Shown one piece after another: positions 12,072-24,390 of a stretch of 64,000 nt of DNA. Every line of letters starts with the position of its first letter. Position 1 is the first letter of the stretch. Both the position numbers and the translations under genes were made by a program. Source of the DNA: Rhypophila decipiens (taxonomy: Eukaryota; Ascomycota; Sordariomycetes; Sordariales; Naviculisporaceae); the NCBI GenBank assembly GCA_033297075.1, contig MU858117.1, positions 1-64,000 on the forward strand. The letters are read 5' to 3'. The notes beneath the pieces were generated by a model. That model was given only the letters and a program-made list of their open reading frames with translations. It ran no database searches and was not told where the DNA came from.

Positions 12072-13523
12072 TTGCCCCTTTTTTGCCCTTGGATTTGGAA
12101 CTCGGCACAATTGTAGAGAGCCACACCAACGACTTGAAAAGTCTATACGCATCCAACTGAATAGTGCATGGTAGAGAGACTCGCGTCCTCAAGGAAAGAG
12201 CAAACCTAGGTAATGAGGTTGGAAGCAGATTCGGAAACCCGCAGAGAAGGTGAAATAAGTCTGAGAGATGACTGACTGACTTTTTTCCGACCTCCGTCCT
12301 TTATTTTTCCTCTTATCTTTGGCCTTACTTAATACTCACCTTTGAATATATCACCATCTGTCCTCTATTCCACTCGGATAATAAGGTGCTGTGAATGGTT
12401 GGGACAACTTCATTACCCTCCAGGCAGCCCAACTTCCTTAAACAAGCTAGGCAACCGATTCTCCTGGCATGTTATATCCGTATCTGCCTTGCCAGGCAGG
12501 ATATATCGAGTCATTGTATTGGGAGGCAAATAGATGCCTGTTGGTTAGGTACCGACATATACCGCATCTCTGTGACTGTTCAAGAATTCTTGATTCTGTC
12601 CAGGTCATAGCCATAGTCTTGAATGGATGTATGAGTTGGATCAATGTACAACACGGCCTGCTTCGGCCACGCTGAATGGTAAGCAAGGGATATTTTAGTT
12701 CAATGTGTGCGTCCAAAGCAGATAGAAACCATTGATGTAACCAGCCGAAGCGGGATTATCACCAAGTACACAGAAACTGGGTAATCCCGTTTGTGTGTTT
12801 GACTTCTTGTGAATCAAGAAACAATGGTCAAAAGACGTAAATAGCCTGAGATTTTTTTTTAAAAAAAAAAAAGACTCAAATTAACAAGGTCGTAGCTATC
12901 AAGGAAACTGAAAGTGAGCTGGAGATAGGCATGTTACTGTTGCTAATTACAGCTCGGATTTCCTTGTCCTCTTTCAAATATTAGTGGTTATCCAACGCAG
13001 GCAGGTAGGTAGTGACTGAAGTGTCTGACGCATACCATCAACCGTCCGTATATATGCCTGATACCCAAGTAGGATTTCTGCCCATTACTGGAAAATAAAA
13101 ATGAGCCGTGAAATTCCAGTATTGCCGATTATAACGTAATAGATAAAGAAAATCTGGAGCTGGCGTAGGCTCAAAACTCGGAGAGATGAGGAATGTACGT
13201 CTCCAGGTGTGACCTCGCTCGCGAGGTAAGTTCCAAAGAAATAACACGTTACCCCCGAACGCCAGTTTTGTTGTTAGTAACATTAGAAAGGGAAAGAAGA
13301 AGATCGTAATCCACTCCTTTTGAGTGGGAGTCACAGATAAACTAGGTAGGTGTAGAACAAAATCCAAGTAATCTGGGCAGCCAGCTTGTTCACCAGTCTT
13401 CCTAGACAGTAATAGGTTGGAAGAGTTCCCGACTATGGTCATTGGTACTGAACGTCTGCGTGCGGATTTATTTTTTGAGAATGGTCGATTGGCCATGCAA
13501 GACAGAAGAAATCACAAGTATCG
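12072..13523. other. Intergenic region between 5S gene and C2H2 gene
   Basis: No gene recognised. It contains Pol III terminator T runs directly after the 5S gene, a T9A12 palindromic tract at 12852-12872, and two AGGTAGGT motifs near 13003 and 13345. An open frame at 13038-13496 (minus) lies just downstream of the C2H2 gene's stop and has no recognisable content; it is probably 3' UTR or chance. Confidence 0.5.
12852..12872. repeat. T9A12 palindromic homopolymer pair
   Basis: Nine T residues are directly followed by twelve A residues, forming a perfect AT palindrome that can extrude as a hairpin. It could serve as a rigid nucleosome-excluding tract or as a bidirectional Pol III stop. No gene is adjacent. 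Confidence 0.8.
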
Positions 13524-14530
13524 CTAGAATTCAAGGCGGCGGTCGCTGCTAACTAGGTCGGTGATGTGGCGCTGGACAGTCTCAAACCGCATAGCATTGC
13601 AGCTCTCGCTCTCCAGATGGTTGATGACTGCCGCGAGGACCTTGAACTCCATGCCACAGTTGCGGTTGGGACAGTGGTACAAGGCTTGCTTATCTGGTAA
13701 GGTGTCAGCGATTTACTATCTGGTTATCGATGGTGTCGGTATCTCTGGTGCAGGTGGCTCGGGGCAGTGAAGGAAATGGTAAGGGGGAAAAGAACATACG
13801 AAAAGGCGAGTCAAGATGAGCCTGTAGCGAGCGAACACTGCCGAACCCGCGTTGGCAGAGGACGCACCGATAGCAGTCACCATCCCAGGATTTGCTTGTG
13901 ACCTCGTAGCTAGGCTCGCCCGTCCATCCGATGAGCTTCTTGGAGATGATGCCCGTAGGATCTTTCTGGCGAACAAATCGGTAGACCTGGTCACGAGACA
14001 AGTTCTTGGCTACAGGGCAGGATCCAGCCTCGAGATGATGAACCATGCCGGTGGCGGTGGTATATGGCTTTTTGCAGAAGGGGCATTTCATGTCCCTGCC
14101 GCGATGAACGCGTGAGTTCATGTGCTGTGGGATATGATAACATGGGTTAGCAAGGGACAGGATATGGATCATCGATCCGGGTAATGGGAGTTTGATAAAC
14201 TAATAATATAAAACATACCATATTTATGTTGTTTTTGCTTTGGAAAGTACGATCGCAGTCAGAGCAGTGCCAGTGGTCGCTTATCTCGTGTTTTGTACAA
14301 TCCACCTTTCCGAAGAACCGAGAGGGGCACACGGCACATTCGTGCGATTTACCCTCACTCCAATGATTCCTGCTGTTCATGTGTACATGAAGAGAGGCTT
14401 CTGAGCAAAACCATTCATCACAGGTATCGCACTCGAAATCAGGGGGGTGGTGTCCTGTCGCGTCGCAGTGTTGATCTCTGGCCCTCCACCCTGCTGGGAA
14501 AACCCTATCGCAGTCACCGCATTCAAACAT
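13524..14530 (-). CDS. C2H2 zinc-finger protein
   Basis: Three exons, 14530-14219, 14124-13800 and 13693-13524, with introns of 94 and 106 bp, encode 268 residues. The protein is almost entirely a series of C2H2-like fingers. It starts FECGDCDR, followed by FECDTCDEWF, HECAVCPSRFF, HWHCSDCDRTF, MKCPFCKKPY, YRCVLCQRGF and YHCPNRNCGMEF, each with trailing His pairs or His-Cys. Both introns fall inside fingers, and splicing restores them: the first joins INM to HMNSRVH, the second joins LDSPF to HKQALYHC. The protein is probably nuclear and binds nucleic acid. Fungal proteins with this plan are usually annotated only as C2H2 zinc-finger domain proteins, so no specific target is proposed. No separate activation domain is visible. 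Start chosen: the ATG at 14530, directly before the first finger. Confidence 0.88.
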
Positions 14531-15918
14531 GGTGATTCTCCGGTTGGTGGTCTTGGTTCAGTCCTCAAGTATAGCTTGAAGGTGAGTTTTTGAAGTGGCG
14601 AGGTGCTGGGCCGAGATGATTACAATGGCTCAGAGCAAGTGGGCCAAGAAAGGCTGGCCTGGGGGCAAGGAAAGTTAAATTGCCAATGTGAATGAGATAG
14701 CTCAATCAAGGCTCAGCAGGGGATAGCACCTGTTTCCCCAAAACACTTTGTTCAGTGTAGGTGATGTCGGGAAGGAGTGAAAGAAGAGAAAATGAAACCC
14801 TCAGAGGCAGATTCTATGGATGATAACTTGATAAAGTGAGAGGGGTCCAGATAAGACGAACAAAGAGCGTCAGCACCTTCCAGCTTGACCGGCGGGCAAC
14901 CGCTTCCATAAAAGGCAACCGCTTTGCAGAGAAAAAGCAATATAATGGGTCGAGAAGATGGAAAGCAACGAGGAGAAAGCCTGCTGCAGTGATAGCTACA
15001 GCATAATGCAAGCCTCATGATTGCTCATAGGTTGGAGTGTGAGTTTTTGATAACTCATGCTGCAGATAGCGAGAGATGAATCAGCTCGGGGCGAAGGAGT
15101 TCCATGTCCTCCTCAATTGATTCTGATGCCTTCCTCTGCTTGATAAACCTTGTCGAAACTGAATGACTTTCCCTGACCTCGTCTCAAGACATCAGAGTCA
15201 GTGGTCTCTTCTCGGGGCACACTGGAGCGAAGCTTGATCTCAGCAACGATCATGGCTTGATTACCAGATGCCTAGGTATGTCGTCAAAGGTCGCCGTACA
15301 TAACCATGTAACGTGCCATATTCAGAGCTCATACAGTTATTATATCCGCGTCCGTTAAAAGGTTGTACACTTATATCATGCTGACAGGCATGAGGAGTAG
15401 TTGTCGAAGGTCGTCGTCGTCGTGGAGATCCATCAACACCCCACAAGCTCGGGAATCTGATGTCTTGGCATTGGAGACCTTTAAGCGGGGTGACCGCCCC
15501 CAAGGTGCCGCAGCGGGAGTCCATCCCGAACCGCTGGGCTTCCCCAGGATTCGGCTGCTGGAACCTCGGCTCAAATGATGGAGCACCTCGCTTCTTCTGT
15601 TTGTCGGCCGGCAAACTCAAAAGCCCGTTGCGACCTGCTCCAGTGTGAAATAGTTGTGTTCCCATCATCTTGTGAATTGATATTGTTCATAAACAGGATT
15701 TCTGCTGTTGATTTGTTTTTGGGCGTCAACCCTGACACGTTCATTGGGCCGAAATAGACACCAAGCGGTGACGGTCACGAGCTTGCCAGCCTCCTCCGAT
15801 CGCCTGCCCTCGGTGTATTTGGGTTCTTCCTCCCCACCGCCACCGATCCTTGTTAACTTGTCGCCGAGTTCCAAATAACTGTAAAACGCCAATTGCACGG
15901 TCTCTCCGAGTCAGAATA
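14531..15918. other. Intergenic region between C2H2 and phosphotransferase genes
   Basis: It holds the promoters of two divergent genes. No domain-bearing frame was recognised. Overlapping open frames on both strands at 15261-15668 are mutual shadows of a GC-rich patch and show no family signature. Confidence 0.5.
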
Positions 15919-17214
15919 ATGGCGGGTCGAGTCCGCCAACCGATTGATGTCCGGTCCTTGGAGGCCTGGGTCTCCAAGACGGTTCCCGAGATAGAGGTGC
16001 CGCTTGACGTCAAACAGGTACGTGCTGAAGTCTACCACCGAGCAGCGACTCCGTGCTCACAAATATTGCTTCGCATCTAGTTCGGCTTCGGTCAATCCAA
16101 TCCCACGTACCAATTGACGGCCGCCGACGGCAGAAAATATGTCCTCCGCAAGAAACCCCCCGGACGATTGGTCTCCAAGACCGCCCACAAGGTGGAACGC
16201 GAATATCGTATCATTTCGGCCCTCGCCCAGACCGACGTTCCTGTACCGAAGGCTTACTGCCTATGCGAAGATGACTCCGTGATAGGCACCCCGTTCTACA
16301 TCATGGAGTTCCTCGATGGCCGCATATTCGAGGACCCCGTCATCCCTAATGTGCTGCCCGATCAGCGCCGGGCAATTTGGAGCGATGCGGTGCGCGTTCT
16401 GGGAAAGCTACACCGGATAGATCCCAAGAGCATCGGGCTGGAGAACTTTGGCAAGAGCACGGGGTTTTACAACCGCCAGATTGCGACGTGGTCGTCCATT
16501 TGCGATGCTCAGGCTCGCATCGAGGATGTTGAAACGCGGGAGGCAGTTGGCCAGCTGCCACACTTCAAGAATATGATGGAATTTTTTTCGGACCAGAAAC
16601 AACAGCCGGTCGACCGAGGAACTTTGATTCATGGAGACTTCAAGATTGATAACCTTGTTTTCCACAAGACTGAGCCGCGGGTTATTGGAATTCTTGAGTA
16701 CGTTGTTGAATCCCCTTCTCGCCCTCTGCCATGTACTAATTCTGATCACTAATTCTGATCTAGCTGGGAAATGTCCACCATTGGCCATCCACTGTCCGAC
16801 CTCTCCAACTTAATAACACCGTACTTTACCGCTCGATTAGATCCCCGGGATTCCGTCAATGTGCATCCCGGCTTCCTTCCACGGGCTACGAGGGGTCTCC
16901 CAACGCCCGAAGAGATCACCCGGCTCTATTTCTCTGTCACCGAACCAGGCGCTAAATCCACCCTCGAGCTATCACTTGCCCAGGACCATTATGACCAACG
17001 CAAGAGAGAGTTACAGTGGGCACAGGCGTTTAATATCTTCCGCCTGGCCGCCATTTGCCAGGGCATCGCTGCTCGTCAGGCTGGTCGTCAAGCTAGCAGC
17101 GAGAAAGCTAAACGGTATGGAGAGGCACGGGGCCCGCTCGCCGAGTTTGCGTGGGAATTGGTACAGGTTGTCCGGCAAGGGCCCCAGACGACGAGGAAAC
17201 CGAGCAGGTTATAA
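15919..17214 (+). CDS. APH-fold phosphotransferase (ACAD10/11 N-terminal-like)
   Basis: Three exons, 15919-16017, 16081-16697 and 16764-17214, with introns of 63 and 66 bp, encode 388 residues. The fold is that of the aminoglycoside phosphotransferase/choline kinase family. The N-lobe contains FGFGQSNPTY, YVLRKKPPG (with the ATP-binding lysine) and KVEREYRI. The catalytic loop is HGDFKIDN. Splicing across intron 2 creates the metal-binding motif ILDWEMSTIGHPLSDL. Such domains in eukaryotes phosphorylate small molecules; the closest known context is the N-terminal kinase domain of ACAD10/ACAD11, which acts on 4-hydroxy acyl-CoA substrates. The fungal substrate is unknown, and drug resistance is not implied. 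The start is the ATG in AATAATGGCGGG; upstream in-frame codons lack an ATG. The C-terminus is uncertain: another frame stays open to about 17319 with a helix-like sequence. Confidence 0.88.
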
Positions 17215-18657
17215 CAGCAGTATCCCGCTTTGATGATTTGGCTCGGAGACATGGAACTATCGAAAAACAACAGTTATTGCAGGTGCCTTTTGCAGCACGA
17301 CTAAAGGTGCTTTCTTAGCATTTTGTATGTAATTTGCAATGAGATTCGGATATCATTACATAGTCTACATATATAGCATGCTTGGACAATTAAGGATTTT
17401 TTTTTGTTTCCAAGACATCGTATCGCTTCGCTGCGTCAAGTATCTATAAAAGGGCGCAATGACAATCTTTGGTGTCCAAACTGTGACTAGAACCACTTGT
17501 CACCATGATCCATTCATTCACTCAGGACTTCGGTCGCGGCAGGGTACACGAAAAAGCAACAAACGGAACTTTGAAAATATTGCTAAAGGAAAAATTAAAC
17601 AAATTGTAGATTGTATTTTAACTGAAATGCAAATAGGAATGAAGAAGATGAAAAAGGAAAAAAAGACCAAAAAGAAAGTGACACAAAAAAGAATCGAATT
17701 CATGACGTCGCAAGCGCGCATCTGAATGATGTAGTAAGGTTCCAAAGATTAGAGTTATCGGAGTATTTTGAGCCAACCCACGGTCACATCCGGTAAAAGG
17801 CAGGAGATGAGTTCGAATTGGGCAGGCTCACTCCGACAGGTGGGGCCAACAGGATGCCTTATAAAGGGCCCACCCACTTTTTGACGCGGGGCTTGTACAT
17901 ACATGCTGCAGCGAACCAGAAGTCCCAAACTACACCACTGTACGGATACGCCGTGAATCTCAAACGTCGAACCAAAGATGTTTGAACTCGACCATGTTAT
18001 ACACTCTTTATTCAAATCGTTTGAAGATAAGCAATGAAAAAGGTAAAGACAATTCCGTGCCGTTGTGAACCCATCCATACTACTCCGTACAGATGGATGG
18101 ATTGACCTATGGGGGGCAAAACCCTTGAGCACTCGATACTCTATAATCTGAATGATGGCAATGGGATACCATACTCTATAAACACCAAGCAGATGAACAA
18201 GGCAGGGAAATCACAAAGTTCAATTCAACTGTCATTCATTCTACGGCCTGTCCATGTGGTTGATGGGTACTAAAAGCACCGAATTGCTCAGAGTACAATG
18301 CAAGAAAAACGACGCCTGAAGCAAAGCAGATAACAACCGTTCCGTTCTGTACATTCTTCCTGATAGAATAAAATTCATCGCCATACCCCCGACCAGATCA
18401 GCCCAATATATCGAAGCCCATCCCAACCGTCCATAGGAAGCCGTTTATTAGATCCCATATCCCGATCCCACGACTCGACCCAGTTGAGCAGCAATGTCAT
18501 CTTACAGAGAGACAGAAAGACAAAAGCAAGATAAACGCTACCATCAGAAGGATAATAAATGACCCAGGGAAGAAAAAGGCGACCAGAAAAAAAGGAAAAC
18601 AAAAAACACCGCATCATATAAACTCAGAACCCAAATACGCCCCTCGTTCATCCATAA
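17215..18657. other. Convergent intergenic region, 3' ends of two genes
   Basis: It lies between the 3' ends of the phosphotransferase and F-box genes. It includes AT-rich sequence at 17560-17700 that reads as a lysine-rich frame on plus and a hydrophobic frame on minus; both are effects of A-rich composition. No RNA gene or repeat was recognised. Confidence 0.5.
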
Positions 18658-21405
18658 TCATAGCCTACCATGTCGAGCCTTGAACACGGCGACTTTGTCA
18701 TCATAAAACAAAATCTCCCTTAATCTCAGCTTGACGCCCCCCTTATTCGGCTCTACAAAGTCATCATCGTCGTCGTCGCTGTCTTCCTCCTCTTCGCCAT
18801 CCTTGTCACTCCCATCCTCCTCATCTTCCGTGTGACTGTCATCGGGATCGGCTACGCTGGTGGGCGTATTATCATCGTCTGATTCGTCCTCATTGTCGTC
18901 CTCTTCGGTAGCACTATCGTCCTCCACGGCATCCTGAACGAGTTCGGCAATATCGTCGTCAAAGCTTGCTTCTAGCGCTTCAGCTGAGGCAGCAGCGTCA
19001 TCTGCGAGACCGCCGTTCCAGTCACCTTTCTTGCGGGACCCTGTGTCGCGGCTTTCGAGGATCTCAAAGCACTTAGCACCGATCCCAATATAGCACAGCC
19101 GAATCTCGGGCCGAAGGGTGATGATGTCTGTCATCTGGTAGGCGAGCTCTCTAGGTTCGAAATTTGGATGGACGTAATCTGCAATGTTTGGAATATTGAT
19201 CGAGTGAAGATGGGGGATATTTGGTAGGCGTTGAAGGAATGTGTGCTATTTGCCATGGTCAGCGGGTTTGTGAACCGAATCACGAATTGGAAACCAAGTA
19301 CTTACCCAGTCCTTGTAATCCAAGGATACGGCCAGTTCCCTCAAGTTCGGCATTCTGCCGCTGGTGATATAGGTCAAGACCTCCGTGTTGAGCACCCAGT
19401 TTTTCCATCGATTATTATTTTCTCCAACAGGCGGCGGATGTGTACTTGGTTTGGCGGAGCTATCAAGCAAAAGTTTTTGAATGCTAGTTCGGTGTCTTTT
19501 CAAGGCGCCCTTGAATATGGCATCTAGCTGCACCGCAGGAGGACTGGATCCTCGTTTGCGGTCCTGCAAAAACAGGGTTTCGAGGGTATTCGGCGCGAGT
19601 GTCTCCTTTATGAAGGCAATGAGAGAAGGAGTGGTGCTATCAGTATGGATATGTTTGAGGGATAATTGATATTGGAAAGCTGCTGGGGATGGTATCTTGG
19701 TTGACCCATTGGTCCCAGTGCCGATGGGTGTGGGCTGGCACGATTTTCGAAGTACTTTCCACAAGGTGTCATGTTGTGCGCAGTCGAGTATGGTCAAACT
19801 GGTCAAGGCTGACCAGTCAAAGGCTGACCGACAGACTTGCATGGAAAGAGGAACCCGTTCTAGTTCGAGGGTCTCAAGCTTGAGCTTGCCGTCGAGCCTT
19901 ATCCTGCGGCTGTTACGTGGTCGTCCGGACTTTTCTGCCTTGATTGGGGGATGGCCCTTTCCCAAAGCACGGGGTGCAATATCCAAGTCGTCGACTGTCT
20001 GTCCCGCGCCGTTCTGAGGTTCCTTTACGGAAGCTACAACTTCTGTTTGGCTTGCGGGATCGGTTTCAACCGGTGTCTCTGGTGAAGGGGATGTTGCAAG
20101 CGACGGGGTAGGGCTCGGTCCAACGGGGATCTCGGCCAGGGCCCTTTTAGGCGCTAGAGTCGCTACTGTCCCTTTACGGATGTCGTAGATCTTTCCAACC
20201 AAAACACCCAAGACACCACCAAGGCGCCTTTCGCCAATGGTGCTCTCGCCTGGCCATCGTGCGCGGTGATCTACCTGCCTCAGCCCAGACCCGTCCCAAG
20301 GTTGGACAAAGTCCTTGTTGGCGGCCTTCACTGCAATGCCAACTCTAAGCTCCCTGAGAGAATTCTTGGATCTTTCGATGAGCACGGCCATCTCGTCCAA
20401 GTAGGACAATTCGTCAATGTCTAGAACAGTCAAACTCTTGAGCGGGGGCAAAACGCTGAAAGTCGGATATTCGCAATGATACGCTGAATAAGACACGGGC
20501 GGTCGGGGGGCTGGATGTCGAGCATCCGATGGCAGCATTATTCCCACTGGAGTGACGTGGCTGCCAGGAGGGACAATAGCAGGCGCCCCGATCATAGACG
20601 GGTGGACCGGCGACGTTGCGACCAGCTGATCCGAGTTGTCGTGCCATCTTATCCACACCCGGCTTAATTTGCACCCGTCATCTTCTGCTTCTCCGAGAGA
20701 GCCCAACGCCATGAAAATATCAGAGAGTACTCCAGTGGGCATATCCCACACGAAGGCCTCCAGGTTGGTCATCTTGGCAATAGCCAAGGCGACAAGCGTC
20801 CCGAGCATCTTGCCGCTTTCCTTGGTGATCATGTATTCTTCAACCCAGTCCTTGGGCCCATTACCGAGGGAAAACTTTTTGGTGTATTTCGCATACTCGT
20901 TGCCCGCGAACTTGCCAACCGTTCGAGAGATTGGGTACGCAGTCCTGCGCGTTGCTCGAGCAAATGCGCTTCCAAGACACAGGGTCGACAAGCCATAAGT
21001 GAGGGCATCGACGCTTTTGCTCTCAGTGGCCGTTATGTTTCCATCGGGCCAAACAATGTCGAATCTCGAGTATATCAGAGGGATGGCGAGGTTGTGCAGT
21101 GCCGAATTCGTCAGCGCAAGAGCAGTCAGGTCGTTTGTGTGTGTAATCTGTCGAACAATCACAGTTAGGGAATTATACGAGGTCCAATTTACCATCTATC
21201 TCAGGGTTTATCATACCTCCTTGACAATCAGTCGCAAAATATCGACCGGAAGGTCGAGCAGGTTGAGAGGACGTTCTCGAGAACCATCTTGTCCACCCTG
21301 CCGGTCGTTCCCTTCGAGAGGCTCAGACACAATTGTATTTGTGTTTCCGTCACCGGAACCTATGTCAGCTAGACAATGAGGCCGGGCGGTTGTTAAGGCG
21401 GCCAT
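18658..21405 (-). CDS. F-box protein with acidic C-terminal tail
   Basis: Three exons, 21405-21217, 21147-19306 and 19245-18658, with introns of 69 and 60 bp, encode 872 residues. The F-box, about residues 47-95, spans intron 1: LNLLDLPVDILRLIVKE joins ITHTNDLTALALTNSALHNL and then IPLIYSRFDIVWP. F-box proteins dock on Skp1 and bring substrates to SCF ubiquitin ligases; the substrate is unknown. The middle has scattered leucine-rich segments (for example NLEAFVWDMP, LKSLTVLDIDEL, LEALFLQ-type stretches) typical of this large fungal F-box class, plus a Pro/Thr/Ser-rich linker near residues 355-420. Exon 3 carries LRPEIRLCYIGIGAKCFEIL and then a tail with long Asp/Glu runs, about residues 710-845. 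Splice joins were chosen by phase and continuity, such as DYKDW to HTFLQRLPNIPHL. Start: ATG at 21405. Confidence 0.87.
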
Positions 21406-23295
21406 CTTGGATGAATCGGTTATCGAGTCGAAGAGAGGCTCGGCCAGCCACTCCTATCACACTCTCATGGTCCACTGGAGTACTGAGCGGGCGAGCGAGC
21501 TTCCAGGTGTTCCCGTCAATGATATTGATTTGACTGCAGCGGAGAAAGTCACGCGGTTCGTGGTTTGGTAAGCAGTTCCTCCGGCTTTGTTTGAAGACAA
21601 GACCTTGGAGAAGGTGATTGACGGTGTTGTTGTTGCCTAGTGGGGCAAGAAGGCCGGAGGAAGAAAGCTTGACTTTGGGCCCCGGGCAAGAAGGAACAAC
21701 GCTGATATTGAAACCTCGTTCAATTAATTTGATAAGATGCGTTTGTCGAAGATTTGCCAAAAGATCTTCGACTTTGCGCCTTGATATCTGCGCCAAACTG
21801 GGGTGTGGTCAAGCTGTCCCGCACTTGAAGGAGAGCTCGAACGGGACTTCTTTGGAAGAAGATGTCCTAAAATGGAGTGGCGGGTCCCCCGCGAACAAGG
21901 CCGCCTGGACAACCTAAGCAAATGCCAAACCTAGCCCCCGGTCTAGCGCCTCTAACCCCAGATTCGCCGACGCATTTGGGTCAGCGTCGGTCCCAGGCAG
22001 TGCAGGCACGCAAAAGATTCCTCCAACTTTCCTTCCATCCCTCAAGATGAATACCTATGGCTTTGAAATTGGATCCATTATGGAAACCATTGGCGTAGAA
22101 CGTATTCTTGAACATACAACAGCCCTAACCGCTCATGATCACACCCAGACTACCTGATGTCTCCCAACTGGTGCCCCCACTTCGCTCGTGGTGCCTGAAG
22201 CTCAACCTGATAAAGCTCCTATTATCTTGAACCCATGCAATATATCGCAGCCCAAGATACGTTGTGCATATGGACGCACATAGCGCATCATCACATCATC
22301 TCTCAGCAGACGGTAGGCATATGAAAGTACGACTTTACCGAGTACCAGGAGGTTGGCTGGTACGAAGAGCCTCAGCTCCGGGCTTTCAAGAACCACCTTT
22401 GAGCTTCGGGTTTTTCAGTATCAGTCTCGCCTCTTCCTGTGTCCCCGAATGTACGGACACCGGGAGTAGTAGTACACGTGTGATATGATGTGAACAGGGA
22501 AGCAGGTTCGAGGGTCCATCTTCCCGTGAGAGTCAACTGCTACCCACGCAGCTGCCGCGCCAAGCACGAGCACCCCTCCATGAAATCCCTGAGAAGTTCC
22601 CCGCCGTCAGTTCCTGCCGAACAACAAAAACATCAATCCCGTACTGGTATCCGTAGTCGTGTACCAGCATGGAAGTCGCTTGGCTGATTTGTTCTAGCTT
22701 CTTACAGAGGTCCATGTTGCCCGGAGCATTATCGCATTTGCCGTGCTTGCCTCCCTTTGCTAAAATGCCTGTTTGCGCCTGATCATTTGGGCTCTATTTG
22801 GAGATAGGTCCAGTGATTCCCTTCCGTCGCCAGGCTCTGATCCATACAAGGTTGGGTGTTTGAGCTTGCTTTGCCTGCTTCCCTTTCCTCGACAACTCGT
22901 CACCCTGCATCACTCACCCACCTGGCCTAGACAGGTATCGTCGCGTCGACATCAACCCAAAAGAACATCAGGTCACAACAAATCAAAACAATCTAGTGTA
23001 TGTCTGAGAGCTGTGCTGTCTTTCCCTGCAACTTGGCAACCGTGTCTTTTCTGTCTTGTTCCGTTCGCGGGGTTGTTAGGTTGCCTATTTGGCTTGCGTT
23101 AAATAACCCCTCCCCGTCGCAATCTGTCATCGGCCTTGCTGTCTTCAAGTCAACTGACGGGCCTTTTTCAGATTGCCGAACTAGCATAACTACCCATCGC
23201 GAACTCAATCCAAGCACTGCGATAGAAACATCTTCCAGCCTCCGCTTACGCGACAACCTCAAAATCCGCTACGTCCAGCTGTACACGTCATAAAC
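21406..23295. other. Divergent intergenic region between F-box gene and PKR1
   Basis: It should contain the promoters and leaders of the F-box gene (minus) and PKR1 (plus). Open frames near 21365-21917 on both strands overlap one another and lack known motifs. The last 500 bases before PKR1 are pyrimidine-rich, as fungal leaders often are. Confidence 0.5.
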
Positions 23296-23796
23296 ATGGC
23301 CTCATTTGTGTCTGATCTATGGGAGTCTATCTTCACGGCGGGGCCGACTCCTACCCTTCTTGTCGCGACAAACGTCACCTTTGCCGCGCTCCAGCTTGTG
23401 CTTGCCGCGCTTCTTTTCGCGACCTACAGCATTCACTTCCTCATCTTATCGGTCCTCTGCGGCGGTTTATGGGTTGCGATTAACTGGTTTGCGCGTGAAT
23501 TGAAAGTGCACCAGCTGCAAGAGGAGGAAAAGACGCGACGAGCGCAAGCAGCGCCGCCCGTGCCAATCACGTCTGATGAGAGCGAAACCGAGGTTGAGGG
23601 TACCGCGTCGACGGCGAGCCTTAGGAGGTCAACACGCCTGGCAGCAAAACCCGCGACACCGGCTAGCAAGGAGGTCGAGCCCGTGGAACAGCATGGCGAG
23701 CTGAAGCACAGAATGCCAGTCGAGACCTCGAGCCAGGGAACTAAGAGCAGCGCCAGCACTGAGGACGAGTGGGAGAAGGTCTCCGAGAACGAATAG
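23296..23796 (+). CDS. PKR1: V-ATPase assembly factor PKR1
   Basis: A single exon of 166 residues starting in the context AACATGGCC. The N-terminal 75 residues match the Pkr1 family: FVSDLWESIFTAGPTPTLL, then two hydrophobic segments (about residues 20-42 and 45-63), the second followed by WVAINWFARELK. In yeast, Pkr1 is a small ER membrane protein that helps assemble the V0 sector of the vacuolar ATPase together with Vma12, Vma21 and Vma22. The tail after residue 75 is charged and Ser/Thr-rich and ends in the acidic TEDEWEKVSENE; it is poorly conserved in the family. No signal peptide is apparent. The identification rests on the N-terminal half and the topology. Confidence 0.9.
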   Translation: MASFVSDLWESIFTAGPTPTLLVATNVTFAALQLVLAALLFATYSIHFLILSVLCGGLWVAINWFARELKVHQLQEEEKTRRAQAAPPVPITSDESETEVEGTASTASLRRSTRLAAKPATPASKEVEPVEQHGELKHRMPVETSSQGTKSSASTEDEWEKVSENE

Positions 23797-24390
23797 GAGA
23801 GGGTCTCTGGGAACGAGAACGACGAGGAAAACTAAAGCTGGGGACAGAGTAACGAAGCATATGGATGGGGCGTTCTAAAGAGCAAGAGATCTTACTCTAA
23901 GAGCATCCAATCTTCCTCCTGTACATATCCGCGGGTATGATCTTAACAGCGACGGGATTACAAGCTTTCTTTAAATGTGGGTATACATTTTCGAGCAGGG
24001 TTTGGCTTGATGTACTGCGTGTGGACATCGTATTTCTCTCACGTTTCAAATGGTTTTCATCCCATAAACTCATAGATACCAGTCCAGTGTTATACCAGTG
24101 TGTTATACCACTGCAGTGTTACAACGGTGGAAACGCAGCGCATTGAAAGTATCGCCATGGCTTTTGTAAGAGCCACAGCTGACGACGCAGACACTTGATG
24201 ACAACAAATAAGCCCCACCCACTTTAGCAAATCGTGACGGGAATCACGTGCCACTGCACGGACCTACAGATTGTGGTGGACCCCTGCGACCTGAAGCTTG
24301 GTCAATCCTCGCGAACCACAAGTGAACTTGCAAAACTTCAAAACCATTGACAACAACAACCACCCCCAAAGTCCCCCAGAATCCGACACA
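23797..24390. other. Intergenic region between PKR1 and SMD1
   Basis: Holds the PKR1 3' UTR and the SMD1 promoter. Around 24083-24122 lie three near copies of a CAGTGTTATACC-like unit. A CACGTG box sits at 24245-24250. No further gene is seen. Confidence 0.6.
24245..24250. promoter_or_regulatory. CACGTG E-box upstream of SMD1
   Basis: The palindromic hexamer CACGTG, embedded in ATCACGTGCC, lies 141 bp upstream of the SMD1 ATG. Basic helix-loop-helix proteins such as Cbf1 bind this sequence in fungi. Function here is inferred from position and from similar boxes before two other genes in the window. Confidence 0.45.

Noticed and set aside
11651..12124. 157-codon minus-strand frame covering the 5S gene
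   Set aside because: It is the antisense of the 5S rRNA and its upstream sequence; the 5S similarity explains this stretch better.
15919..17214. Antibiotic-resistance gene
   Set aside because: The APH fold is present, but introns and the ACAD10/11-like motif order point to a fungal metabolic kinase, not an acquired resistance enzyme.
17459..17745. Lysine-rich plus frame and hydrophobic minus frame
   Set aside because: Both arise from one A-rich tract; mirrored low-complexity frames of this kind are not evidence of coding.
17690..17760. Possible minus-strand tRNA ending near a T6 run
   Set aside because: GAATTCGATTC resembles a B box, but no acceptor, D-arm or anticodon arm can be paired around it.
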